Part shown: piece by piece, positions 8,423 through 17,711 of the stretch
Position numbering within the stretch: position 1 is the stretch's first letter
How the letters are laid out: each line of letters begins with the position of its first letter
NCBI RefSeq assembly: GCF_014646815.1
Contig: NZ_BMNZ01000002.1
Span: 248,001 to 312,000, forward strand
DNA: 64,000 bases
From: Terrabacter tumescens
GTDB taxonomy: Bacteria; Actinomycetota; Actinomycetes; Actinomycetales; Dermatophilaceae
Reading direction: 5' to 3'
The notes under the pieces: model-generated
What the model saw: the letters and a program-made list of their open reading frames with translations, nothing else
What the model was told of the DNA's origin: nothing
Databases searched by the model: none
Program-made: the position numbers and the translations under genes

Positions 8423-9466
8423 TCAGTGGCCGCTCGGTGAGGCAGCACCCGCTCCTTGGCGCGAGGGTCGGACGGGTCTCGTGGCGCCGCCGGCCGTCGA
8501 CGCCGCCCGGAAGGCCCGTGGTGACAGCCCGTGCTCGCGCTTGAATGCCGCGCTGAACGCGAAGGCGTTGGCGTAGCCGACCGCGTGCGCCACCTGCTCG
8601 ACCGTCGCCGTCCCGTCGCGCAGCAGGTCGGCCGCGCGCGCGAGCCGCCACTGCGCGAGGTAGGCCATCGGCGGGCGGCCGACGAGGTCGGCGAACCGCC
8701 TCGACAGCGTGGCCCGCGACACGTGCACGGCTGCCGCCAGTCGCTCCAGCGTCCACGGGTGGGCGGGGTTGCCGTGGAGCAGGCCGAGGGCGCGCCCGAC
8801 GACGGGGTCGGTGCTCGCGGCCCACCAGGCGGGGGCGGCGGCGCGGTCGCGGTCGAACCAGGCCCGCACCGCCCCGACGAGCACGAGGTCGACGAGTCGG
8901 TCGAGCACCACCTCCTGGCCCGGCAGGTCGCGCTGGACCTCGCGGGCGAGCAGGTCGACCAGCGCCGGGTCGAGCTGTTCGGCGGGCACGACGGCCACGT
9001 CGGGCAGCGCGTCGACGAGACGTCCGGTGAGCTGTCCGGGCAGCTCCCACGACGCCGTGAGGAAGGTCGTGGTCCGCTGACCGTCGGGCTGGCCGTCGGC
9101 GCCGGCGGGGCGGGGCTCGCCCGCGTTGCCCCAGGTCCGGGTGCCTAGGCCGTAGGTGGTCGCCAGCGCCTCGCCGGTGAGCGAGCGACACACGTTGCCG
9201 GGCTCGACCACGGCCATCGGGGCGGTCGACGGGTCGTCACCGAAGACGTAGGGGCGCAGACCGCGGACGAGCGCGAGGTCACCCTCACCCAGCACGACGG
9301 CGTCGCCCTGCTCCGGCGCGAGGCAGGCAGAGCCGCGCACGAGGACGACGAGACCGAGCACCGCCTCGTCCTGGATCCGCAGGGCCCACGGCGCCTGCAT
9401 CTCGCAGCGCAGGAGCGAGGCGCCTCGGGCGCGGTGGCCGTCGAGGACCGAGCTCAGCGTGTCCAT
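8423..9466 (-). CDS. AraC-family regulator with cupin-type sensor
   Basis: A 347-residue regulator. The first 190 residues form an AraC-binding/cupin_6 type domain. The C-terminal third holds the two helix-turn-helix motifs: LERLAAAVHVSRATLSRRFADLVG and VEQVAHAVGYANAFAFSAAFKREHG, followed by the family ending LSPRAFR. It is divergent from the DUF1772 membrane protein 89 bases away, a pairing common in actinobacteria that suggests direct control of that gene. The ligand is unknown. Confidence 0.9.
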   Translation of the reverse strand: MDTLSSVLDGHRARGASLLRCEMQAPWALRIQDEAVLGLVVLVRGSACLAPEQGDAVVLGEGDLALVRGLRPYVFGDDPSTAPMAVVEPGNVCRSLTGEALATTYGLGTRTWGNAGEPRPAGADGQPDGQRTTTFLTASWELPGQLTGRLVDALPDVAVVPAEQLDPALVDLLAREVQRDLPGQEVVLDRLVDLVLVGAVRAWFDRDRAAAPAWWAASTDPVVGRALGLLHGNPAHPWTLERLAAAVHVSRATLSRRFADLVGRPPMAYLAQWRLARAADLLRDGTATVEQVAHAVGYANAFAFSAAFKREHGLSPRAFRAASTAGGATRPVRPSRQGAGAASPSGH

Positions 9467-9555
9467 GCGGCGAGCGTACGCTGGTGAGACGATCGCTGAG
9501 GTGGCTGAGCAGAGAGCGCATTCAGATGCTCATCCGCCCGCGGTCCCATGGACCC

Positions 9556-10035
9556 ATGACCACTCTGATGCGCACCGTCACCCTCGCCACCGCCCTCGGG
9601 GCCGGTGTGCTCGGTGGCGTCTTCGTCGGCTTCTCGACCTTCGTCATGCCGGCCCTCGACCGGCTTGCCGCGGGTGAGGCTGTCCGGGCCATGCAGTCGA
9701 TGAACGTCACCGCTCCGCGGGGTCTCGCGGTGCCTCTCGCGGTCTCGGCCCTCGGTTCGCTCGCCGTCGGCGGGTCGGCGCTGCTGCACACCGACGGCAG
9801 CACGCGCTCCCTGCTCGCCTCCGGCGCCGTGACCGGCCTGGCGGCGCTCGCCGTCACCGCGGCCTACCACGTGCCACGCAACGAGGCCCTCGGCCGGGTC
9901 GATGCGGGCTCGGCCGTCGCGGCTCAGGCATGGCAGGGGTATGCGCCGGGCTGGGTCGCCCTGAACGGCGTCCGCGCCGCGCTCTCCCTCGTGTCGGCGG
10001 GGCTGCTGGTCGCCGGTGCCGTGCGGTCCGGGTGA
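9556..10035 (+). CDS. DUF1772 membrane protein
   Basis: A 159-residue protein with four hydrophobic segments and the family pattern GVFVGFSTFVMPAL near the start, then a later VPRNEAL motif. DUF1772 includes anthrone-oxygenase-like proteins, but the biochemical role here is unknown. The start is uncertain: ATG 9556 gives the family N-terminus without a clear ribosome-binding site, and an upstream in-frame ATG lies at 9526. It is divergent from the AraC-type regulator and likely its target. Confidence 0.8.
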   Translation: MTTLMRTVTLATALGAGVLGGVFVGFSTFVMPALDRLAAGEAVRAMQSMNVTAPRGLAVPLAVSALGSLAVGGSALLHTDGSTRSLLASGAVTGLAALAVTAAYHVPRNEALGRVDAGSAVAAQAWQGYAPGWVALNGVRAALSLVSAGLLVAGAVRSG

Positions 10036-10139
10036 CGACGCTCGGGTGATGCGGGTACGGCCACTCCAGTGTCGGCATCGGGCCGGCATCGGGCCGGCCG
10101 TGGGTCGGCAGCGTGTCGGGCTCGTCTGGAGGGGTGCTC

Positions 10140-10745
10140 GTGCAGACTTTCGTGCCGTACGCGGACTTCGCCCGGACCGCCGCCGTGCTTGACACGAAGC
10201 GCCTGGGCAAGCAGCGCGTCGAGGTCATCCAGATCGTGCGGGCGCTCACCGTCCCCGGCTACGCGTGGGCATCCCACCCGGCGGTCCTGATGTGGAAGGG
10301 CCACGAGGAGGCGTTGGGCCGCTACGGGCTCGACATGTGTGACGAGTGGGTGCGACGCGGCTACGACGACACGTGCGCCGGGACGATCACGGCAGACCTC
10401 GCTGCGGCCGGCGTCGGGCCGCTCCGGACCTACGACGAGCTGCTCGCCGCCGGAGCGCTGCCCGCCTGGCTCTTCGAGGAGCCCGTGCAGGCCAGCCACC
10501 GCTCCGCCCTCGTGCGCAAGGACGCGGCGCACTACGCGTCAGCCTTCCCGGATGCCGACCCGGACGTGCCCTACGTCTGGCCGGTGCGTTCCGAGGCGGT
10601 CCTCGAGCGTGAACGTCGCCGCGAGGAGGCGGCGGCGAAGCGCGCCGTCAGGGAGCAGGAGGCACGCCGCCGACGCCGGAGCGCCGCCGCAAAGAAGGCC
10701 TGGCAGACACGACGAGCCACGTCAGGCCCTCCGACGCAGCCGTGA
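10140..10745 (+). CDS. MSMEG_6728 / TIGR02328 family protein (possible pyrimidine-dimer glycosylase relative)
   Basis: A 201-residue protein beginning MQTFVPYADFARTAAVLDTKRLGKQRVE, the signature of the MSMEG_6728 family. That family is distantly related to phage T4 endonuclease V. The core contains WASHPAVLMWKGHEEALGRYG and ASHRSALVRKDAAHY; the C-terminal 45 residues are a highly charged Arg/Glu/Lys helix. The GTG at 10140 is preferred over upstream in-frame GTGs because GGAGGGG lies just before it and the family starts there. A role in DNA repair or nucleic-acid binding is possible but unproven. Confidence 0.75.
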   Translation: MQTFVPYADFARTAAVLDTKRLGKQRVEVIQIVRALTVPGYAWASHPAVLMWKGHEEALGRYGLDMCDEWVRRGYDDTCAGTITADLAAAGVGPLRTYDELLAAGALPAWLFEEPVQASHRSALVRKDAAHYASAFPDADPDVPYVWPVRSEAVLERERRREEAAAKRAVREQEARRRRRSAAAKKAWQTRRATSGPPTQP

Positions 10746-10837
10746 GCACCTGACGAGCCGCCGTGTACGGGAGCGTCCGCCGTGCCGCGCCCGCCTGACC
10801 CAGCCCTGATCCCGCCCTGAACCGCCGGGGTAGGCGA

Positions 10838-12178
10838 TCAGCGCGCTCCCACGACCATCCAGTCGTCGCGGCGCGCCCGCCAGCCGAGCACGATGGCGCG
10901 GATGACCATGAACGCCGTGAAGGCGAGCCAGAGCACGACGACGTCGCGGGTCGCGGAGCCGCTCGGCCCGGCCGCGCGCACGGCGAGGATGAACGGGAGG
11001 TAGGCGACGAGGGTGATGACCATCCCGAGGGCGAGCCACCTGCCGTCGCCGGCGCCGATGAGGACGCCGTCGAGGACGAAGACGTAGCCGGCGACGGCCT
11101 GCCCCAGGCCGACGACGACGAGAGCCGCGCCCAGCGCCTGCTGCACGGCGGGGTCGGACGTGAAGAGCGGCGGGATGACGGAGTGCAGGGCGGCGAGGAC
11201 GAGCCCGAGCGCCAGTCCGCCCCAGACGCCCCAGCGCACCATCGTGCCCATCGCGAGCCGCACGCCCTCGCGGTCGCCCGCACCGAGCGCGCGGCCCGTG
11301 ATCGCCTGCGCAGCGATCGCCAGCGCGTCGAGGGCGAAGGCGAGGAACGACCAGACGGTCAGCGCGACCTGGTGGGCCGCGAGCGGGACGTCGCCGAGCG
11401 AGGCTGCGACCCACGTCGTGACGAGCAGCGTGGCACGCAGGGCGAGCGTGCGCACGAACAGGGGTATGCCGGTGCGCGCGGATGCGAGGACGCGCGCGGG
11501 ATGGGGCCGCAGCCTCGCCTGCCGGGCCCGCGCCTTGACGAGCAGCACGGTGACGAGGGCGAGCCCCATGCCGGTCTGCGCGATGACGGTGCCCCATGCG
11601 GATCCGGCGATGCCCCAGTGCAACCCGTAGACGAACAGCAGGTTGAGCGCGATGTTGGCGCCGAAGCCGACGACCGAGGCGACGAGCGGTGTCGTCGTGT
11701 CCTGCAGCCCGCGGAGCACTCCCGTGACGGCGAGGATGACGAGCATCGCCGGGATGCCGAGGGCCGAGATCCGCAGGTAGGTCGTGGCCTGCTCGAGTGC
11801 TGCGGGCGACGCGCCGAAGACCGCGCTGATCGGTCCGGCCCACACCGCGACGGCGGCTGCCGTGACCGCCCCGAGGCCGACGGCCAGCCACAGCCCGTCG
11901 ATGCCGGCGCTGATCGCGGAGCTCTCGTCGCCCGCTCCGAGGTGGCGGGCGACGACGCTCGTCGTGCCGTAGGCGAGGAAGACGAAGATGCCGGCGGCCG
12001 TCACGAGGGCGGCGCTCGCGACGCCCAGCCCGGCGAGCTCGGCCGTGCCGAGGTGGCCGACGATCGCCGAGTCGGCGAGCAGGAAGAGCGGCTCGGCGAT
12101 GAGAGCGAGGAACGCCGGGACGGCGAGGCGGACGATCTCGCGCCGGTGGCCCACCGGCGGCGTGGCGGCGCCGCTCAC
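10838..12178 (-). CDS. MATE-family efflux transporter (DinF subgroup)
   Basis: A 446-residue integral membrane protein with about twelve hydrophobic segments in two homologous halves. The start VGHRREIVRLAVPAFLALIA and the EPLFLLADSAIVGHLG motif are typical of DinF/MATE exporters, which use an ion gradient to export cationic compounds. The GTG at 12178 overlaps the stop of the upstream alkylation-repair gene (GTGA) and gives the usual family length. In Streptomyces and relatives a MATE gene lies between rplI and dnaB, so this is probably the same ancestral neighbour. Confidence 0.9.
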   Translation of the reverse strand: MSGAATPPVGHRREIVRLAVPAFLALIAEPLFLLADSAIVGHLGTAELAGLGVASAALVTAAGIFVFLAYGTTSVVARHLGAGDESSAISAGIDGLWLAVGLGAVTAAAVAVWAGPISAVFGASPAALEQATTYLRISALGIPAMLVILAVTGVLRGLQDTTTPLVASVVGFGANIALNLLFVYGLHWGIAGSAWGTVIAQTGMGLALVTVLLVKARARQARLRPHPARVLASARTGIPLFVRTLALRATLLVTTWVAASLGDVPLAAHQVALTVWSFLAFALDALAIAAQAITGRALGAGDREGVRLAMGTMVRWGVWGGLALGLVLAALHSVIPPLFTSDPAVQQALGAALVVVGLGQAVAGYVFVLDGVLIGAGDGRWLALGMVITLVAYLPFILAVRAAGPSGSATRDVVVLWLAFTAFMVIRAIVLGWRARRDDWMVVGAR

Positions 12179-12885
12179 GCCAGGGGTCCGAGGTGCTTGC
12201 GCGCCTCGCGCCGCGACAGCCCCGACAGGTCGGGGTGCGCGGCGACGAAGGCCCGCACCCACTCGGGGTCGACGCGGGCGTGGTCGCGCAGGGCCCAGCC
12301 GATCGCCTTGCGGCCGAAGAAGTCCGGGTCTTCGATGTTGGGCTCGATGACGTCGGCGAGCAGCGACTGGTCGAGACGGACGCCCGCCCCGACCTGGCAG
12401 ATGATCGCCGCGCGCCGCACCCAGAGCGAGTCCGACCCGGCCCAGTCGCGCATCCGCAGGCCCTCGACCGTCGGGTGGGCGAGCACCGTGTCACGCACGA
12501 GGTGGGTCGCGATGTCGTCGACGACGTCCCACCACGCGCCGGTGCGGATCAGGCTCTCCCACAACAGCATCGCGTCGCTGTCGACCCACGCACGATAGGG
12601 GCGGTGACGCGCGAGGGCGATGGCGGCATACCACTCCTCGCGGTGCGTGGCGTCGTCCCAGAGCTCGCGGATCGTCGCCTCCCACTGCGCGCGCGACTCC
12701 ATGGCCAGGCCCGGGTCGCGCAGCAGCGGCGTGAGGACGGCCTTGAGCGCCGGGGACGTGAGGCCGACGTAGGGCATCGCCGACTTCATGTAGCGCTGCT
12801 GCCCCGCCGCCCGCTCGGGATCGGCGCGAGCCGCGAGTGCTGCCCGCACCTGCGACGCGAGGTCGGGGTGGGGGCCGCTCGTCAT
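12175..12885 (-). CDS. DNA alkylation repair protein, AlkD-like
   Basis: A 236-residue all-helical HEAT-repeat protein of the AlkC/AlkD superfamily, which excises N3- and N7-alkylated purines. Recognisable blocks are QQRYMKSAMPYVGL, WWDVVDDIATHLV and DPDFFGRKAIGWALRDHARVDPEWV, and the length is right for AlkD. Its stop overlaps the MATE gene start, so repair protein and exporter are translationally coupled. This suggests joint defence against toxic compounds. Confidence 0.88.
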   Translation of the reverse strand: MTSGPHPDLASQVRAALAARADPERAAGQQRYMKSAMPYVGLTSPALKAVLTPLLRDPGLAMESRAQWEATIRELWDDATHREEWYAAIALARHRPYRAWVDSDAMLLWESLIRTGAWWDVVDDIATHLVRDTVLAHPTVEGLRMRDWAGSDSLWVRRAAIICQVGAGVRLDQSLLADVIEPNIEDPDFFGRKAIGWALRDHARVDPEWVRAFVAAHPDLSGLSRREARKHLGPLA

Positions 12886-12918
12886 GCGCCCACGGTAGCC
12901 GGGGGCGGTGACCGCGTC

Positions 12919-13545
12919 TCAGACCGGTCGCACGGCGCGGCCGAGGTAGCCGAACACCCACGGCCGCATCATCTTCGGCATCGGCGCGTAGGCACGCTCG
13001 ATCGTCTCGATGACGAGACCCGACTCCTCGATGAGCCGGTCGATCGGCCGGGTGAGGTGGCAGCCGTCGAAGACCTTCTTCTGCACCGGCTCGAGGATGC
13101 GCTGCCAGCGCTGCACGCCCTCCTCGGGGGCGATCCCGTGCTCGAGGAAGTGCAGGGCGGCGCCCGGACGCAGCACCCGTCGCACCTCGGCCAGGGCGCG
13201 CCCGATGTCGGGGATGGTGCACAGCGTGAACGTCGACAGCACGGCGTCGGCGCTCGCGTCCGGCAGGCTGAGCCACTGCCCGTCGAGGTCGCCGCGGACG
13301 ATGGGGATCGGGCTGCTTGCCCGCCGCAGGGCGCCGAGCTCCCAGGCGACGTCGGACGGCTCGACCGCGACGACGCGCGTCACGGCGGCCGGGTAGAGCC
13401 CGATGTTGTGCCCGCTGCCGAAGCCGAGCTCGACGACCTCACCGTGCAGGCCCTCGCAGGCGCGGGCGCGCAGGGCGCGGATCTTCTCGTCCTCGCTGCC
13501 GGCCGCGACGAGCCGCGGCGTGACCTGGGTCGCCCAGATGCCCAT
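12919..13545 (-). CDS. SAM-dependent methyltransferase, class I
   Basis: A 208-residue methyltransferase. Motif I for S-adenosylmethionine binding is VVELGFGSGHNIGLYP (residues about 37-52), the acidic loop follows in VVAVEPS, and ALSTFTLCTIPD-like and GAALHFLEHG blocks complete a methyltransferase type 11 fold. The substrate is unknown; the family resembles ubiquinone/phospholipid-type methyltransferases. It is followed on the same strand by the AlkD-like gene 33 bases on, so co-transcription is likely. Confidence 0.85.
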   Translation of the reverse strand: MGIWATQVTPRLVAAGSEDEKIRALRARACEGLHGEVVELGFGSGHNIGLYPAAVTRVVAVEPSDVAWELGALRRASSPIPIVRGDLDGQWLSLPDASADAVLSTFTLCTIPDIGRALAEVRRVLRPGAALHFLEHGIAPEEGVQRWQRILEPVQKKVFDGCHLTRPIDRLIEESGLVIETIERAYAPMPKMMRPWVFGYLGRAVRPV

Positions 13546-13555
13546 GCCGGTCAGC

Positions 13556-14546
13556 CTAGGGTGCGCCCGCGCCCGCGTGCAGGGTGATGACCGGGATCTG
13601 CGGCGGGGCGAGGACGCGCACGGGCGGTCCCCAGGCGCCGGCGCCCCGGCTCGTCAGGACGGGCACGTCACCGACCGCGTCGAGACCGTCGACGACCGGC
13701 TGCTGGAGCAGCACGGCGTACCGGAACGGCCAGAGCTGGCCGCCGTGGGTGTGCCCGGAGAGCTGGAGGTCGACCCCGCGGCCCTGCCCCGACTCGGCGG
13801 CCTTGGGCTGGTGCGCGGCGAGCAGGGTGAAGGCGTCGGCCGGGACGCCCGACAGGGCCTGCTCGAGGTTGGGCGCGTCGACGCCCGTGCCGGTCTCGTC
13901 GTGGATGCCGGCGAGCCGGATCGAGGCGGAACCCCTGGTCAGGGTGACGTTCTCGTTGCGCAGCATGTCGACGACGCGCCGCGTGAACGTGACGTCACGG
14001 ACCGGGCCGACGTGCAGGTCGGTGACGAGGGCGACCCGAAGGCCGTCGAAGTCGGCCGGCAGGTCGGGGTCCGTCACGGTGACCGGGGTGACCGAGGGAG
14101 CCGCCGCCTCGTGGAGGTCTGGAGCCGGGGATGTGGCGCTACGAGCGTGCGAGTTGCGCCACATCATTCCGGAATGCCGTCGTGCCGAGTGCCAGGAGCA
14201 CGACGAGGGGGGTGCCGGTGCGCAGGACAGCCCGTCGGGCCTGCGGGCGGCCGGCGAGTCTCGTTGCGAGAGCGATGATCCCGAGGACGAGGACTCCGAG
14301 CAGGAGGTACCAGCTGAGGGCCAGCCACGTCATCCCGGCCCAGGCGAGCCACCGTGAGCCACGGGGGTCGATGACGCCGGCCTGGACGGCGAAGGCCGCT
14401 AGCGTCGCGGCCCACCCGATGGTGAGGACGACCGCGACGGAGCGCCTGGCGGGTGTGGGCCAGCCGGGTGCGACGGCGAGGCGCCGGTGGAGCAGGACGG
14501 TGAGCAGGGCGAGCAGGGCCGCGACGGCGACGACGAAGAACGACAA
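13556..14546 (-). pseudogene. Broken membrane-anchored metallophosphoesterase
   Basis: Remnant of a two-part protein. The upstream part (frame ending at 14139) encodes four membrane segments, with a plausible TTG start at 14546. The downstream part (13556-14167, other frame) continues as the phosphoesterase domain: GLRVALVTDLHVGP (DxH motif) and later LSGHTHGGQLWPFRY. Two lesions are visible. The parts are in different frames. Between VVDM and LRNENVTL about 70 residues are missing, which normally hold the GD and GNHE metal-binding motifs. Without these the enzyme cannot be active. The intact relative is a calcineurin-like phosphohydrolase. Confidence 0.75.
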
Positions 14547-14593
14547 GGAGATCGGCCGGTTCCTGGGGTAGGCGGTCGGAAGGGCGTTGCGAG

Positions 14594-14869
14594 TCAGGCG
14601 GGGGTGCCGAAGCGGACGGCGTTGCGCTCGCGCGCCTTCTGGCGCTCGACCTCGCGGTCCTTGGGCGGTGCGGACGTCGTTAGGTGCTCGAGCAGGTGGG
14701 CCGTCGCGTGGGCGATCGCTTCGACCGCCTCGTCGAAGGCGGCCTGGTTGGCCTGGCTGGGCTTGGTGCTCCCGCTGACCTTGCGGACGTACTGCAGCGC
14801 GGCGGCGTGGACCTCGTCGCTCGTCGCGGCCGGCTCGAAGTTGTGGAGCTGTCGGATGTTGCGGCACAT
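14594..14869 (-). CDS. DUF2277 family protein
   Basis: A 91-residue protein starting MCRNIRQLHNFEPAATSDEV, the hallmark of the DUF2277 family, and close to the family length. The Cys-Arg-Asn start and the helical pattern EVHAAALQYVRKVSG are conserved in relatives; function unknown. A longer frame to 14995 is open but lacks family similarity. The upstream 156 bases lead to the ROK repressor's operator on the other strand. Confidence 0.85.
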   Translation of the reverse strand: MCRNIRQLHNFEPAATSDEVHAAALQYVRKVSGSTKPSQANQAAFDEAVEAIAHATAHLLEHLTTSAPPKDREVERQKARERNAVRFGTPA

Positions 14870-14988
14870 GCCTCGACTGTAGGTCGCGCCCGGCCGTTTC
14901 GTGGGTCGAGGTGATCGCGCGACCGGCGTCGGTGTCGGGATCACCTCGACCGGGAGCAAGGGGCGGGCGGTGAATTTCTCGGAAACCC

Positions 14989-15025
14989 TTGCCAAGGTGA
15001 GAGTTAGTAAACTTTACTAACTCTC
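14989..15025 (+). promoter_or_regulatory. ROK repressor promoter and 27-bp operator
   Basis: A perfect palindrome spans 14999-15025: half-site GAGAGTTAGTAAA, one central C, then its exact complement. It ends at the base before the GTG start of the ROK gene. A possible -35 TTGCCA (14989-14994) and -10 TTTACT (15013-15018, 18-base spacer) place the transcript start at or next to the GTG. Repressor binding here would block its own promoter. Confidence 0.75.
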
Positions 15026-16162
15026 GTGACCACCGCTCTTCCCCGTGCCCGCCGGGTCTCGCCCCGCTCCGCCGTCCTGCCTGCCCACGGCCGTCGGCAC
15101 AACCTCTCGCTCGTGCTCCAGATGCTCTACTCCGTCGGCGCGATGAGCCGGGCCGACCTCGCCCGCCGGCTCGGGATGAGCAAGGTGACGGTCTCGGACC
15201 TCGTCTCCGAGCTCATGGACAGTGGTCACGCGGTCGAGCTCGGTCCCTCCGAGGTCGTGCGTCCCGGCAAGCCGGGCACCCTCGTCGACGTCAATCGCAC
15301 CGGCCTGCAGGCCATCGGCGTCGACCTCGCCGAGCACGAGGTGCTGCGCGCCGCCGTGCTCGACCTCGACGGCAACATCCTCGTCCGCGCCGAGCGGCCC
15401 ATCGGCGACGATTCCGGACAGGCCGTCGTCGACAAGGTGCTCGACCTCGTGCACGAGGTCATCGGCGCCGCCACCGCGCCCCTGCTCGGCATCGGCGTCG
15501 GCACGCCCGGCATCGTCGGGCCCGGTGGCGTCGTCGACACCGCCCCCAACCTCGGCTGGACCGACGTGCCGCTGCGCGACATCGTCGCGAACGCCACGGG
15601 ACTGCCCGTCTTCGTCGTCAACGACGCCGACGCCGCCGTGCACGCCGACTACACGCTCGGTGACGGCGGCGACGACCTCGTCCTGGTCAAGATCGGCCGC
15701 GGTGTCGGTGGCGGCCTCATCGTCGGCGGGCAGCGCGTCCGCGGCGCCCACTTCGCCTCGGGCGAGATCGGCCACGTCACCGTCGGCACCGACGGTGGCG
15801 CGACCTGCCGCTGCGGCAAGGTCGGCTGCCTCGAGACCTGGGTGTCGGCCCCGAACCTAGAGAAGGCGCTCGCCGCAGCATCGGGTGACGCCCCCCTCGA
15901 GCCGCTGCGCGAGGCCGGTGAGCGCCTCGGCATCGCCCTCGCACCCGTCGTCGCCGCCCTCGACCTCTCCGAGGTCGTGCTCAGCGGACCCGAGCACCTC
16001 CTCGGCGGCGTCCTGCGCGACGCCCTCGACGAGACGCTCCGGGCCCGCCTCCTCGCCCGCACCACCACCGACCTCACGGTGCGTCTCGCGCACCGCCCCG
16101 ACGACATCGTCCTGCGGGGGGCGGCCGTCCTCGTCCTCTGGGACCAGCTCGGCGTCGCCTGA
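15026..16162 (+). CDS. ROK-family transcriptional repressor
   Basis: A 378-residue repressor of the NagC/XylR type. The winged helix-turn-helix is at about residues 25-75 (RRHNLSLVLQMLYSVGAMSRADLARRL, then GMSKVTVSDLVSEL), followed by a ROK sugar-kinase-like domain with GEIGHVTVG and the zinc site CRCGKVGCLETW. The neighbouring amino-sugar operon suggests it senses GlcNAc or a phosphate of it. The start abuts a perfect operator with no space for a ribosome-binding site, so the mRNA is probably leaderless. Confidence 0.92.
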   Translation: MTTALPRARRVSPRSAVLPAHGRRHNLSLVLQMLYSVGAMSRADLARRLGMSKVTVSDLVSELMDSGHAVELGPSEVVRPGKPGTLVDVNRTGLQAIGVDLAEHEVLRAAVLDLDGNILVRAERPIGDDSGQAVVDKVLDLVHEVIGAATAPLLGIGVGTPGIVGPGGVVDTAPNLGWTDVPLRDIVANATGLPVFVVNDADAAVHADYTLGDGGDDLVLVKIGRGVGGGLIVGGQRVRGAHFASGEIGHVTVGTDGGATCRCGKVGCLETWVSAPNLEKALAAASGDAPLEPLREAGERLGIALAPVVAALDLSEVVLSGPEHLLGGVLRDALDETLRARLLARTTTDLTVRLAHRPDDIVLRGAAVLVLWDQLGVA

Positions 16163-16320
16163 CCGCCCGACCCGGCGGGACGGCATACGCCATCCCTCGA
16201 CCACAGCGCCACGACAGCACCACAGCACCACCCCTCGACCTCCCCTCCACAGGGACACCCCTCCACTCGCGTCCAGCGAACAACCGGTCCGCACCGCGGC
16301 CCTTCGAAAGGAAGACAGGT

Positions 16321-17688
16321 ATGAAGAAGACCCTGGGTCTGGCCGTCGCCACGACCACCGCGGCCCTCGTGCTCACCGCGTGCGGCGGCGGCGCGACCGG
16401 CTCCACCTCCGACCCCTCGCCGAGCGCGTCGGGCACCGCCGGCAACGCCGGCAAGACGATCACCCTCTGGCTCGCGGGCTCCGACACCCCGAAGGAGCTG
16501 CGCACCTACCTGCAGGACACCTTCAAGGCCAAGACGGGCGCCACCCTCGCCATCGAGGAGCAGACCTGGCCCGACCTCGTCACCAAGCTGACGACGGCCC
16601 TTCCCGACCCGAAGAACACGCCCGACGTCACCGAGCTCGGCAACACCCAGAGCCCGACCTTCACCAACGTCGGCGCCTTCAGCGACGTCTCCGACCTCTA
16701 CCAGGAGCTCGGCGGCAGCAAGCTGCTCCAGTCGTTCGTCGACGTGGGCACGGTCGACGGCAAGCAGTATGCGTTGCCCTACTACTTCGGGTCGCGCTAC
16801 CTCTTCGCCCGCAAGGACCTCTGGAAGGAGGCCGGCGTCGCGCAGCCGAAGACGCTCGACGAGTTCGACACGGCGGTCAAGACGATCACCGCCAAGAACC
16901 CCCGGGGCATCAAAAACTTCTCGGGCTTCTTCCTCGGCGGCCAGGACTGGCGCAACGGCATCTCGTGGATCTTCGCCAACGGCGGCGAGCTCGCCAAGCA
17001 GGAGAACGGCCAGTGGGTCTCGACGCTCTCGGACCCCAACACGGTCAAGGGCCTGACCCAGCTGCAGGACCTCTACCGCGACGCCTCGAAGGCGCCGGCC
17101 GACGCCAAGGACCAGACGCCGTGGCTCTACGTCAACGACGCCGACGAGATCCTCGACGCGAACCAGAAGGTCACGGGCAAGACGTCGCTCGCGGCCGCCA
17201 CGATCATGGCGCCGGGCTGGGCGCACTGGTCGATCGGTGACCTCAAGGAGAAGGACGGCAAGAAGGTCCGCGAGTGGAACGACGCGACGTTCGGCGCGTT
17301 CGTGCTTCCGGGCAACGACGGCAAGCCGGCCCCGGTCTTCGCCGGTGGCTCGAACATCGCCATCTCCAAGGCCAGCCAGAACCAGGCCCTGTCGCGCGAG
17401 CTGCTCAAGATCATCTTCTCCGCGGACTACCAGAAGAAGCTCGGCGGAGCCGGCCTCGGCCCGGCCAACAGCGACTACGTCAGCTCGCTCGGTGACGACC
17501 AGTTCGCCAAGGCCCTCATCGAGTCCGCGTCGAACTCCAAGCTCACCCCGGCCGCTCCGGGCTGGGCGACGGTCGAGTCGAAGATGATCATGGAGGAGTT
17601 CTTCTCCAAGATCCGCGACGCCTCGGACCTCACGGCGCTCGCCAAGGAGTACGACGCCAAGATCACGCCGCTGCTCAACCTCAAGTGA
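16321..17688 (+). CDS. Sugar ABC transporter substrate-binding lipoprotein
   Basis: A 455-residue lipoprotein (lipobox LTAC at about residues 18-21) of the family 1 solute-binding proteins. The mature domain opens with TITLWLAGSDTPKELRTYLQ. The downstream GH3 hexosaminidase, ROK kinase and NagB suggest it captures GlcNAc, chitobiose or related oligosaccharides, like NgcE or DasA of Streptomyces; this is inferred from context. GAAAGGAAG precedes the ATG. The 158 bases upstream show no second copy of the ROK operator. A GC stem-loop follows the stop. Confidence 0.92.
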   Translation: MKKTLGLAVATTTAALVLTACGGGATGSTSDPSPSASGTAGNAGKTITLWLAGSDTPKELRTYLQDTFKAKTGATLAIEEQTWPDLVTKLTTALPDPKNTPDVTELGNTQSPTFTNVGAFSDVSDLYQELGGSKLLQSFVDVGTVDGKQYALPYYFGSRYLFARKDLWKEAGVAQPKTLDEFDTAVKTITAKNPRGIKNFSGFFLGGQDWRNGISWIFANGGELAKQENGQWVSTLSDPNTVKGLTQLQDLYRDASKAPADAKDQTPWLYVNDADEILDANQKVTGKTSLAAATIMAPGWAHWSIGDLKEKDGKKVREWNDATFGAFVLPGNDGKPAPVFAGGSNIAISKASQNQALSRELLKIIFSADYQKKLGGAGLGPANSDYVSSLGDDQFAKALIESASNSKLTPAAPGWATVESKMIMEEFFSKIRDASDLTALAKEYDAKITPLLNLK

Positions 17689-17711
17689 CCTGACGCCCGC
17701 GTGACACCGCG

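Noticed and set aside
14594..14995. Longer DUF2277 protein starting at 14995
   Set aside because: The family start MCRNIR is at 14869; the extra 42 residues have no similarity pattern.
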